From Oscillospiraceae bacterium (lineage in GTDB: Bacteria; Bacillota; Clostridia; Oscillospirales; Acutalibacteraceae), in the NCBI GenBank assembly GCA_015065605.1, contig SVPZ01000006.1:1-64000 (forward strand): a stretch of DNA of 64,000 nt, in the 5' to 3' direction. Position numbers and translations under genes: made by a program. The notes below the pieces were generated by a model that ran no database searches, was not told the origin of the DNA, and worked only from the letters and a program-made list of their open reading frames with translations. This document shows, piece by piece, positions 17,684 through 25,614 of the stretch. Numbering within the stretch: the stretch's first letter is position 1; every line of letters starts with the position of its first letter.

Positions 17684-18342
17684 TGACGTTAGAAAGAATA
17701 AAGGAACTTAATCCTCATATAAAAATATATACCACGAAGGATGAGGAATTTAAAGAATTCGGCGAAAGATTATATGGCTTTGAAGTAGATGAAATCATAA
17801 AGACTGCAGAAAAATTTACTTTCCCACAAGAAGGAAGTTTATATGAAGCAAGTGTCGAAGACTTTGAAAAACTGTCTATAGCAAAAGAAATAACCGAAAA
17901 ATGTTTTGGCGAGTTAAAGGCTCAGATAGGTTATTGCTACGGACACAGCAGTTTTCTCAACGCTTTTGAATGGCATACAAGCAGTGAAGTTAACGTTGCC
18001 GTTACCGACCTTATTTTAATTCTTGCGAAAAGAAGTGATATGGAGAACGGTAAAATTGATTCTTCGAAGGCAAAGGTGTTCTTTGTGGAAAAGGGCGAGA
18101 TTATAGAAGTTTATGCAACCTCTTTGCATTTTTGTCCCTGTCAGGTAAATAAAAGCGGATTCGGTTGCGTTGTTGCTTTGCCTGAGGGTACAAATACACC
18201 TCTTGATATCGAACCTGCTAAAAATCCTCTTATGTTCCGTAAAAACAAGTGGATTATTGCCCACGTTGAAAATGCTCCGTTAATCGCCAGAGGTGTGGTT
18301 GCGGGTGTTTATGGCGAAAACATTGAAATTATAGGTGAATAA
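17683..18342 (+). CDS. DUF4867-like protein of unknown function
   Basis: 219 residues. I recognise the wording HSSFLNAFEWHTSSEVN and the later CPCQVNKSGFGCVVALPEG as typical of the DUF4867 group, conserved proteins encoded beside sugar kinases and isomerases in Firmicutes. The fold may be cupin-like: conserved His (GHSS, EWHT, LHFCP) could bind a metal, which would fit a sugar isomerase or lactonase, but this is speculation. It is soluble with no signal peptide and sits between the epimerase (1 bp overlap) and the FGGY kinase (2 bp gap). Confidence 0.65.
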   Translation: MTLERIKELNPHIKIYTTKDEEFKEFGERLYGFEVDEIIKTAEKFTFPQEGSLYEASVEDFEKLSIAKEITEKCFGELKAQIGYCYGHSSFLNAFEWHTSSEVNVAVTDLILILAKRSDMENGKIDSSKAKVFFVEKGEIIEVYATSLHFCPCQVNKSGFGCVVALPEGTNTPLDIEPAKNPLMFRKNKWIIAHVENAPLIARGVVAGVYGENIEIIGE

Positions 18343-18344
18343 TA

Positions 18345-19820
18345 ATGAAATATTTGCTTGGAATTGACTTTGGCGGAGGCTCGTCAAAGGCAACCCTTAT
18401 TAATACAGACGGCGCTATTGTTGCTGAAAATTCGGTAGAGTATCCTACGTATTACCCCGTGCTTGGCGCTTGTGAACAGTCGCCGATTGACTGGTGTAAC
18501 GCGCTTAACGAAAATATAAAAGCGTTACTTTCTAAAAGTCAGATTGATTCTGCTGATATTCTTGCGGTTTCTATCGACTCTGCTACCCATACGGCGCTTC
18601 TTTGCGATAAAGATTATAAGCCGTTAAGAAACGCAATTCATTGGACCGATACCCGTTCACGTAAACAGGCAAAGTATTTAAAGGAAAATTACGGAGATTT
18701 TATATTTTCAAAGAGTTTTCATAAGCCTGATACTATCTGGACTATGCCCGAAATTCTTTGGGTAAAGGAAAATGAACCCGAAATATTCGCTAAAATCGGT
18801 TCTGTTTTCTTTGAAAAGGATTATATCCGTTATACTTTAACGGGTGTTTATTGCACCGATTATATTGATGCTCAGGGAAGTATGCTTTTTGATTGCAATA
18901 CTATGAGCTGGTCAAAAGAACTTTGTGATTTGATCGGACTTGACGTAAATATACTGCCCGATATAAAGGCTCCTACCGACGTTATAGGAAACGTTACCAA
19001 AGAGGCGGCAGAACTTTCAGGTCTTAAAGAGGGAACAGCCGTAATCTGCGGTACTACCGATACCGTTATGGAGGTTTTCGCTTCGGGTGCGGTAAATAAA
19101 GGCGACGTTACAGTAAAACTTGCCACCGCAGGCAGAGTTTGTGTAATTACCGATAAGCCCTATCCTCATCAGCATCTCGTAAATTATTCGCATATTACGG
19201 GCGGACTTTGGTATCCGGGTACGGCTACTAAGGCTGCGGCATCATCTTACCGTTGGTATAGAGATACCTTCGGGGGAAATTATGCTGAACTTAACGTAGG
19301 TGCCGAAAAGGTTCCCATAGGCTGTGAGGGTCTTATCTATCATCCATATATTAACGGCGAACTTACGCCTTATGCCGACCCGCTTTTATGCGGAAGCTTT
19401 ACGGGAATTCGTGCTACCCATACAAAAGGTCACTTTACAAGAAGTGTTCTTGAGGGTGTTGCGCTTTCTCTCCTTCATTCCAAAAAGACCTTGAAGGAAA
19501 TAGGTATTGAGGTGGGTAAAAAAGGTACAGTTATAGGTGGCGGCGCAAAGGGGGAGCTTTGGCGTCAGATAACCGCAGACTGTCTTGATATGGAACTTAC
19601 CCTTACCGAAAGCAGTGATTCTTCCCTCGGTTCTGCAATGCTTGCAGGTGTTGCAACGGGTGTTTTTGCTACTCCCGAAGAGGCTGTTAAAAAGTGCATT
19701 AAGCCTATCGGAGTAACAAAGCCCATAAAGGAAAACACCGAAAAATACGAGAAAATTTTTGAGGAGTACGTGGCTATTCACGATGCCCTTGCTCCTATTT
19801 ACGATAAGAGAGAAATATGA
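18345..19820 (+). CDS. FGGY-family carbohydrate kinase (xylulokinase-like)
   Basis: 491 residues, two ASKHA domains. The first phosphate-binding motif GIDFGGGSSKATL is at 5-17, WTDTRSRKQA lies near 103-112, and the second-domain signature GGGAKGELWRQ is near 399-409. FGGY kinases phosphorylate pentuloses, hexuloses or polyols. It lies between DUF4867 and EtfBA (4 bp overlap). The operon thus encodes two unrelated sugar kinases, FGGY and PfkB, implying two phosphorylated intermediates or two substrates. Confidence 0.88.
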   Translation: MKYLLGIDFGGGSSKATLINTDGAIVAENSVEYPTYYPVLGACEQSPIDWCNALNENIKALLSKSQIDSADILAVSIDSATHTALLCDKDYKPLRNAIHWTDTRSRKQAKYLKENYGDFIFSKSFHKPDTIWTMPEILWVKENEPEIFAKIGSVFFEKDYIRYTLTGVYCTDYIDAQGSMLFDCNTMSWSKELCDLIGLDVNILPDIKAPTDVIGNVTKEAAELSGLKEGTAVICGTTDTVMEVFASGAVNKGDVTVKLATAGRVCVITDKPYPHQHLVNYSHITGGLWYPGTATKAAASSYRWYRDTFGGNYAELNVGAEKVPIGCEGLIYHPYINGELTPYADPLLCGSFTGIRATHTKGHFTRSVLEGVALSLLHSKKTLKEIGIEVGKKGTVIGGGAKGELWRQITADCLDMELTLTESSDSSLGSAMLAGVATGVFATPEEAVKKCIKPIGVTKPIKENTEKYEKIFEEYVAIHDALAPIYDKREI

Positions 19821-21205
19821 AAATTTTAGTGTGTGTAAAACAAGCGCAAAACGGTGAACTTAATCCTTTTGACGCAGTAGCTTTCGAAGCCGCCCTCAGA
19901 ATAAAAGGGGAGGCGGATGAGGTTGAACTTTTGAGTATGGCTCCCGAAAAAAGCAGAGAAATGCTTCTTTCCTTAACCCGTCTTGGCGCAAAAAAAGCCT
20001 ATCTTTTAAACGATAGAGCCTTTGCGGGTGCCGATACTCTTGCAACGGCTTATACTTTAAGCCTTGCGGTTAATATGCTAAAGCCCGACCTTGTTATCTG
20101 CGGAAGACAGACTATTGACGGTGATACTGCGCAAACGGGGCCCTCTTTGTCGGTAGCGGCAGGACTTAATCTTATAACCAACGTGCTTGAAATAGTTGAT
20201 ACAAACGGCAAAATTACCTGTAAAACAAGAGATGAGGGTGTAAAGACCGCCGATTATCCTGCACTTATTACGGTTGAACGTTTTTGCTCTTTACGATTTC
20301 CTTCAATTCGTTCCAAGATGGGCGAGGTTATAACCTTAAATGCAGCAGACCTTAATGCCGACGTTTCAAGATGTGGTTTAAAAGGCTCTCCCACAAAGGT
20401 ACTTAAAACCTTTGAAAATGAAGAGGGCAGAAGAAAATGCACATTCATTTCTCCCGATAAGCTTGACGAGGTTATAAAGGTCGCAAGAGAAAAGGGCAGA
20501 GCAAGACTCAAAAACCGAGAAGAAAGTAAAGAGAAGTTAAAAGAAGTATGGATAGTTGGCGAAAAACCGCGTGAAATGGCTGAAACGGTTAGCGAAAATA
20601 TCCGTGTAATAGAGCCTGACAGCGCCCGGAATATCGCCGATTTAATAAGCAAAGAAAATCCGTCCGTAGTTCTTTGGGCAAGTGATTCTTATAGTAAGGC
20701 TACCGCTCCTCAGGTGGCGGCTATACTTAAAACAGGACTTTGCGCCGACTGTACCGCCCTTGAAACCGACGGGGAAAATCTTTTTATGTACCGTCCTGCT
20801 TTTTCGGGCAATATTATTGCAAAAATTTCTTGCGAAACCCGTCCCCAAATGGCAACGGTAAGAACCGTTGATAGCGAAGGAGCCGACGTTATGGTGTCCT
20901 TAGGGCTCGGTGCGGTTCATTTTAAAGAAAAGGTTTTTGCTTTTGCTCAAGAATATAATGCAGAAATAGGCGCAAGTCGAGGTGCAGTTGATGCCGAGGT
21001 TATGCCTTATGAAAATCAGATTGGTCTTACCGGCAAATCTGTCAGCCCTGCAGTTTACGTAGCAATAGGTATTTCGGGCGCAGTTCATCACGTAGAGGGA
21101 ATGAAGCGTTCGGGTACCATAATTGCAATAAATAAGGATAAGGATGCTCCTATTTTTGATTATGCTGATTTCGGAATAGTTGCAGACGCTAATGAAATTT
21201 TATAA
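19817..21205 (+). CDS. Fused electron-transfer flavoprotein, EtfB-EtfA
   Basis: 462 residues with both ETF subunits in one chain. The N-terminal half is EtfB-like: CVKQAQNGELNPFDAVAFEA at 6-25 and CGRQTIDGDTAQTGP near 95-109 (AMP/flavin-binding region). The C-terminal half is EtfA-like: a Rossmann-like portion (about 235-370) then the FAD domain with RGAVDAEVMPYENQIGLTGK and ISGAVHHVEGM. ETFs are normally two separate subunits, so this is a natural fusion, somewhat shorter than the two summed. Its operon partners (FAD dehydrogenase and Fe-S protein) suggest it takes electrons from that enzyme; whether it bifurcates cannot be told. Confidence 0.9.
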   Translation: MKILVCVKQAQNGELNPFDAVAFEAALRIKGEADEVELLSMAPEKSREMLLSLTRLGAKKAYLLNDRAFAGADTLATAYTLSLAVNMLKPDLVICGRQTIDGDTAQTGPSLSVAAGLNLITNVLEIVDTNGKITCKTRDEGVKTADYPALITVERFCSLRFPSIRSKMGEVITLNAADLNADVSRCGLKGSPTKVLKTFENEEGRRKCTFISPDKLDEVIKVAREKGRARLKNREESKEKLKEVWIVGEKPREMAETVSENIRVIEPDSARNIADLISKENPSVVLWASDSYSKATAPQVAAILKTGLCADCTALETDGENLFMYRPAFSGNIIAKISCETRPQMATVRTVDSEGADVMVSLGLGAVHFKEKVFAFAQEYNAEIGASRGAVDAEVMPYENQIGLTGKSVSPAVYVAIGISGAVHHVEGMKRSGTIIAINKDKDAPIFDYADFGIVADANEIL

Positions 21206-21289
21206 ATTGAACGATCAGTAAACTTTTTGTACGATTTGCTATTGATTAATTTTATTTTTAATATAAAATAAAATTAAGGAGTGATAAAT

Positions 21290-21922
21290 ATGAAAAAAGT
21301 ACTGTTACTTGGTGACTCTATCAGAGGCGGATACGCTATGTCGGTCAAGGCTTCTTTGGAAGGTATTGCAGACGTTGTTTATCCAACAGACAGTGCTCGT
21401 TTTGCGGCATATACTTTGCGTACTATCAGCGACGACAGAGATAGATATAAAAACGAGAAAATTGATATTATCCATTGGAATTGCGGTCTTTGGGACTGCC
21501 TTCGTCAGTTCGGCGAGGAGCCTAATACTCCTATCGAAATGTACGAATACTTTATCGATAGAATATGTACTCGTATGAAGTTCCTTTTTCCTGAGGCAAA
21601 AATCATTTTTGCGACCTCTACAAAGGTTCTTGAAGAAAGACTGAATAAAAAGATTTTCTGCCGTTATAACAGCGAAATTGATGCTTATAACGAGGTTGCC
21701 GTAAAGGTTGTAAAAAAACACGGCTTTTTGGTTGACGACCTTAATGCAGTATCTAAAACACTTGGAGAGGACGCTCATTCAGACGGTGTTCATTACTACA
21801 CAAGTAAGGGTACAAAGGCTTTTACTATGCAGGTTATCGAATGCTTAAAGCCGTTACTTGATATCGACGGCGAAATCGAGTATAAAGAAGTTCTTCACCA
21901 ATCAGCAGTTCATGGATTTTAA
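21290..21922 (+). CDS. SGNH/GDSL-type hydrolase
   Basis: 210 residues. The block I motif GDSIRGGY (nucleophile Ser at 10) and block V DGVHY (Asp 165, His 168) mark an SGNH esterase; no signal peptide, so it acts in the cytoplasm, probably deacylating a sugar or glycoside. A GTG at 21281 is in frame, but AGGAG precedes the ATG at 21290. It is separated from etfBA by 84 bp and may have its own transcription, but is followed by the terminator that closes the region, so I group it loosely with the operon. Confidence 0.82.
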   Translation: MKKVLLLGDSIRGGYAMSVKASLEGIADVVYPTDSARFAAYTLRTISDDRDRYKNEKIDIIHWNCGLWDCLRQFGEEPNTPIEMYEYFIDRICTRMKFLFPEAKIIFATSTKVLEERLNKKIFCRYNSEIDAYNEVAVKVVKKHGFLVDDLNAVSKTLGEDAHSDGVHYYTSKGTKAFTMQVIECLKPLLDIDGEIEYKEVLHQSAVHGF

Positions 21923-21932
21923 AAACAAAAGC

Positions 21933-21969
21933 GGCTGTCTCACTAAAGAAGTGAGACAGCCCCTTTTTT
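21933..21969. terminator. Bidirectional terminator between convergent genes
   Basis: GGCTGTCTCAC (21933-21943) pairs perfectly with GTGAGACAGCC (21951-21961) over an AT loop, followed by T6; A-rich DNA precedes it for the other strand. Confidence 0.93.
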
Positions 21970-21971
21970 AG

Positions 21972-22697
21972 TTATAAACTTTTTCCGCCGTCAATGTAAA
22001 TGCTTTGACCGGTAATATATTTTCCGTCGTTACTGCACAAAAGACTTACCGTTGGCGCACAGTCTTCGGGAGTTCCGTAAAATCCTGCAGGGATACTGTC
22101 GGTAACCTTTTTGGCGTAATTTTCGTCACTTAACGCCTCTTTGTTACGATCTGTATAAATGACACCGGGAGCAACGTTATTTACCGTTATTCCAAAGGGT
22201 GCAAGTTGTACGGCAAGGGATTTTACCATATTTGTCTGCGCCGCTTTAGATGAAGAATAAACCAGCATATCGGGGTGAGGCTTTGACTCCTGTACGCTTC
22301 CTATAGTTACAATTCTGCCCCAGCCGTTTTCCTTCATAAAGGGAACGGCTTGCTGTATTAAAAGAAGGGAAGAAACGTAGTTGCAGTTAAGCTGATTATA
22401 GCAATCGTCAAGAGTTATTTCCTCCCATGGCTTTTTGATTTGAATTGATGCGTTAAGAATAAGCACGTCTAAATTTCCCGTTATTTCGATAATCTTCTTT
22501 GTTTCTTCGATATTGCAAAGATTTGCAGAAACAACTTCGGCAACACCGCCGTTTTTAATTATTTCTTCTTTTACTTCATTGGCGTTTGAAGTGTCACCCG
22601 AGCAGTGAACAAATATCTTAAAGCCGTCCTTTGCAAGTTTTAATGCTATGGCTTTTCCTATTCCTCTGGATGAGCCTGTAACTAACGCGGTTTTCAT
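21972..22697 (-). CDS. Short-chain dehydrogenase/reductase (FabG-like)
   Basis: 241 residues. The cofactor motif TGSSRGIGKA is at 7-16, the NAS region is LNASIQ, and the catalytic YSSSK has Tyr about 146 and Lys about 150. Most SDRs of this form use NAD(P)H on keto groups. It is the third gene of the UxuA-like / RraA-like / SDR operon, where an SDR could act as the fructuronate-mannonate oxidoreductase or reduce the RraA-type product; the specific substrate is inference. Confidence 0.87.
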   Translation of the reverse strand: MKTALVTGSSRGIGKAIALKLAKDGFKIFVHCSGDTSNANEVKEEIIKNGGVAEVVSANLCNIEETKKIIEITGNLDVLILNASIQIKKPWEEITLDDCYNQLNCNYVSSLLLIQQAVPFMKENGWGRIVTIGSVQESKPHPDMLVYSSSKAAQTNMVKSLAVQLAPFGITVNNVAPGVIYTDRNKEALSDENYAKKVTDSIPAGFYGTPEDCAPTVSLLCSNDGKYITGQSIYIDGGKSL

Positions 22698-22718
22698 AAA
22701 ATCACCTTTTTTAAAAAA

Positions 22719-23633
22719 TTAAAGAGCGGTCTGTGTGTCGTTGGGGTCGCCGTTTCTCGCCAAATCGTATTCCTTTGACCAGTCGAGGTCACGGTATTCT
22801 TCTCCTCTTGGGTCATTTTTTATCCACTCAAGGAGCATATCGAGCATTTCTTCGCTCCATGTGTTTTTATCTATTTGCGCAGTAGTGAATTTACCCTGAC
22901 TAATCATTTCGAAACCAAAATCGTCTTTAACGTGGGTTTTTGCAGCGCCTTCAACAACGTCGGCTACCAAGTGGCTTGGTATAAACAGTACGCCGCCGCC
23001 TGCTCCGAATACTACGTCGCCGGGAAGACATACTGCGCCTCCGAAATTGGTTATATCATTCCAGTCTTTCATAACAAATTCACGTATGGGTGTCGGGTCA
23101 ATGCCACGGTAGTAAACCTGAACATCGGGGACTTTTTTCATCTGCTCAACGTCGCGTATTCCGCCCCATACTACCGCACCGCCGTTTTTAGTGCGTTTTT
23201 GAAGAGCGGTTGTAAGGTTTCCGCCAAGGAAGGTGCCTTTATATATTTTATCGTACATATCGCAGACTACAACGTCACGCTCAACTAAATGGTCGATAAC
23301 CCACTGGTTGTAGTTTCCTTGAAGTCCGTCTTCGGCTCCTCTTGCAAACTGAACGTCGTGCAGATCGGGACGGGTAGGGCAGTAGGTACAGGTAACCGCT
23401 CTGCCTACAAGCTTTCTGTCATCGTTATGTAATGCAAACATCGGGTTTTCTCCGCCGCCTACAAACTGATGCTCATAGCCAAGTACGAAAATAGGCTTCC
23501 ATACTTCTTCTAAAGTCATACCGTAAAGAGCATCAAGATGTTTATCTGCTACCTTCGGTCTTCCGTCAGGAAATCTTTCACCCTTCCAAAGCGGAGTAAG
23601 CTGAATGATTTTTTCTCTATCATTAAAATTCAT
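22719..23633 (-). CDS. RraA-like protein (HMG/CHA aldolase superfamily)
   Basis: About 304 residues, longer than E. coli RraA (161) by N- and C-terminal extensions. The core GGAVVWGGIRDVEQM and PGDVVFGAGGGVLFIPSHL match the RraA/4-carboxy-4-hydroxy-2-oxoadipate aldolase fold. In catabolic operons such proteins usually act as metal-dependent aldolases or decarboxylases, not as RNase E inhibitors. A start at 23645 would overlap the upstream gene by 7 bp; AGGATGG before 23633 favours the shorter form. Between a mannonate-dehydratase-like gene and an SDR, a role in sugar-acid breakdown is likely. Confidence 0.8.
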   Translation of the reverse strand: MNFNDREKIIQLTPLWKGERFPDGRPKVADKHLDALYGMTLEEVWKPIFVLGYEHQFVGGGENPMFALHNDDRKLVGRAVTCTYCPTRPDLHDVQFARGAEDGLQGNYNQWVIDHLVERDVVVCDMYDKIYKGTFLGGNLTTALQKRTKNGGAVVWGGIRDVEQMKKVPDVQVYYRGIDPTPIREFVMKDWNDITNFGGAVCLPGDVVFGAGGGVLFIPSHLVADVVEGAAKTHVKDDFGFEMISQGKFTTAQIDKNTWSEEMLDMLLEWIKNDPRGEEYRDLDWSKEYDLARNGDPNDTQTAL

Positions 23634-23638
23634 TTCTT

Positions 23639-24604
23639 TTACCATCCTATCTCTTTGTTTATTGCGCCGCAGCTTTCCATAATGCCCTTTAAATATCCTA
23701 TTGCAAAAAGTCTGCCAATGGCGGTGTAGCCTGCAAGTTCCTGTTTTTCTCCTGCCATTAACGGAACGTGGTCAACCCTTATGGGAACGTTTATATCGCA
23801 TTTCTTATAAAGACGCATAATATCAGCCATATCAATATTGCCGTTATCGTGAAAACTTTCGTGGAAATTGAACTTATCTCCTATAACGTTTCTGAAATGA
23901 ACGAAAAAGATTTTATCTTTAAAATAGGGAATAACTTTATAAAGATCTTCACCCATAAGATGATAGCACGCCTGACACATTGTTACGCCCAAACTGTCAC
24001 TATCAACTATACTCATTGCTTTTTTTACGTTTTCAAAACTTATCATAATGCGTTCAACTCCGCCTAGTTTTTGCAGTGGCGGGTCGTCGGGATGAAGAGC
24101 AAGTTTAATATTATATTTTTCGGCTTCACTTATAACCGCTTTTATAAAATACTCGTAATTTTCCCAAAGTTTTTCTTTAGTAATAACGTGGTCGGTTTCC
24201 TTATAGTCCTTAAGATTAAACCCTGTAACCAAAGCGTCGCCACGCTCAATAACAGAACTGTCAGTACGTGTCCAGCCAACGTGTGCCATCCAGTTAAAGC
24301 ATATGGTACGTATATCAAGGCTATCCATAATCGGAAACATCTTTATAACTTTTTCTATACACTCATCTCGTTTTTCGTCACCTGCTTTAATGTGGTCGTG
24401 AAGAGCGTTGGGCATAGGCTCGATTATAAGGGGCTTTATACCGAAATCGGCAAATCTTTTTTCTACCGTCTTCCAGTGACTTAAATTGTTAAGGTCAAAG
24501 GCTTCTTCTTCGGGAAGTCGTATAACACCGTGTTTCACTCCGCATTGACGTGCATAGTCCCAAGTCAAATCGTACTGACTTTTAAAATAATCCGTAAGTA
24601 TCAA
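23639..24604 (-). CDS. D-mannonate dehydratase-like protein (UxuA family)
   Basis: 321 residues, TIM barrel. LALHPDDPP near 168-176, HFRNVIG near 234-240, FHESFHDNGNIDM shortly after, and RVDHVP at the C-terminal side are the metal-site segments of UxuA, which dehydrates D-mannonate to 2-keto-3-deoxygluconate in glucuronate use. It is clearly shorter than classical UxuA (about 360-395), so a related sugar acid is possible. It heads the operon with the RraA-like and SDR genes and is divergent from an AraC regulator. Confidence 0.83.
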   Translation of the reverse strand: MILTDYFKSQYDLTWDYARQCGVKHGVIRLPEEEAFDLNNLSHWKTVEKRFADFGIKPLIIEPMPNALHDHIKAGDEKRDECIEKVIKMFPIMDSLDIRTICFNWMAHVGWTRTDSSVIERGDALVTGFNLKDYKETDHVITKEKLWENYEYFIKAVISEAEKYNIKLALHPDDPPLQKLGGVERIMISFENVKKAMSIVDSDSLGVTMCQACYHLMGEDLYKVIPYFKDKIFFVHFRNVIGDKFNFHESFHDNGNIDMADIMRLYKKCDINVPIRVDHVPLMAGEKQELAGYTAIGRLFAIGYLKGIMESCGAINKEIGW

Positions 24605-24632
24605 AATATCACACTCCGTTCAAAAAATAATA

Positions 24633-24681
24633 TTGACAGATAAATACAAAGTTTATATACTTTAATTATATAAAACTTTGT
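24633..24681 (+). promoter_or_regulatory. AraC-gene promoter overlapped by an inverted repeat
   Basis: -35 TTGACA (24633-24638), 17 bp spacer, -10 TATACT (24656-24661). An inverted repeat, ACAAAGTTTATATA (24646-24659) with TATATAAAACTTTGT (24667-24681), covers the spacer and -10. It is a good candidate binding site for the AraC protein or another regulator of the divergent pair. Confidence 0.7.
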
Positions 24682-24740
24682 TAATCAAATCTAATCAAAT
24701 CGTACTTTTTTTAGGCTGAAAAATCCTATGGAGGTAATAA

Positions 24741-25577
24741 GTGAGAAGAGAATTTTTTTCAAAGGTGAACGGTCAGCATTTATTTTCCGTTTTTTACAGT
24801 ATTAAAAAGCATAAGAAAAACGAATACCGAAAACATAATCACACTCAAACGGAATTGGGTTTTATTTTATCGGGTAAAGGCGAATACGTATTGGGTAAAA
24901 AGCAGTTTTCGGTAGAAAAGGGCAACCTTATAATAGTGCGCTCAAACGAACAGCATTGTATTCCCGACGTGGAAAGCGAAAACCTTGTAGCCATCAATAT
25001 ACAGTTTTCTCCTTATTTTTTTTGGAATGAATGTCCAAACTATATTTCTTATGCGAAAATAAAGGCGCTTGTTAATCAGGAAGTAAGTATAGATAACCTG
25101 ATGACCGACAGTGATATGGAAAATTTATTTTCTTCTTTAACAAGGCTGATTGACCAATCAAAAAATGACTTTTTAATAGCCAGAAAGGTTTTGGAAATAG
25201 TTTGTCAAATAAGCGACAAAATCGATTACAAGGAAGAATTTAAGCCTGATACAAAGCATCTGCATAACGTTCAGTGTGCAATAGAGTATATTAAAGAAAA
25301 TTTCTATAAAGATATTACTTTAATCGATATCGCAAAAAGCGCCGCGATGAGCCGTTCTTATTTTTCTGCCGCCTTTAAAAACGTTACGGGAATATCTCCA
25401 TATAACTTTCTTTTAACTACACGTATTGAAAAGGCGCAGGAATTACTTAAAAATACAAATAAAACTGTAATGGAAATAGCGGGGGAATGTGGATTTTTAA
25501 GCCTTACGTCCTTTAATAAAGCCTTTAAATCGTTAATCGGTGTAACGCCTACAATCTTTAAAAACAGTTACAGATAA
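24741..25577 (+). CDS. AraC-family transcriptional regulator (first of three)
   Basis: 278 residues: N-terminal cupin ligand domain (about 1-150, HNHTQTELGFILSGKGEY) and a C-terminal double-HTH domain (about 175-275) with ITLIDIAKSAAMSRSYFSAA and the late GFLSLTSFNKAFK. The start is GTG with GGAGG six bases before. It is divergent from the UxuA-like operon, its likely target; the inducer is probably a uronate or related sugar. Confidence 0.92.
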   Translation: MRREFFSKVNGQHLFSVFYSIKKHKKNEYRKHNHTQTELGFILSGKGEYVLGKKQFSVEKGNLIIVRSNEQHCIPDVESENLVAINIQFSPYFFWNECPNYISYAKIKALVNQEVSIDNLMTDSDMENLFSSLTRLIDQSKNDFLIARKVLEIVCQISDKIDYKEEFKPDTKHLHNVQCAIEYIKENFYKDITLIDIAKSAAMSRSYFSAAFKNVTGISPYNFLLTTRIEKAQELLKNTNKTVMEIAGECGFLSLTSFNKAFKSLIGVTPTIFKNSYR

Positions 25578-25582
25578 TATTC

Positions 25583-25610
25583 AGAGCAGTCAAAAAGACT
25601 GCTCTTTTTA
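25583..25610. terminator. Bidirectional terminator between AraC and GH10 genes
   Basis: AGAGCAGTC (25583-25591) pairs with GACTGCTCT (25597-25605), then a T-run; it lies between convergent stop codons. Confidence 0.85.
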
Positions 25611-25614
25611 CTTT

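Noticed and set aside
10196..21205. Sulfoquinovose pathway, suggested by the YihV-like kinase
   Set aside because: No sulfoquinovosidase, sulfonate exporter or sulfolactaldehyde enzyme is present, and an IolB-like protein does not belong to the known routes.
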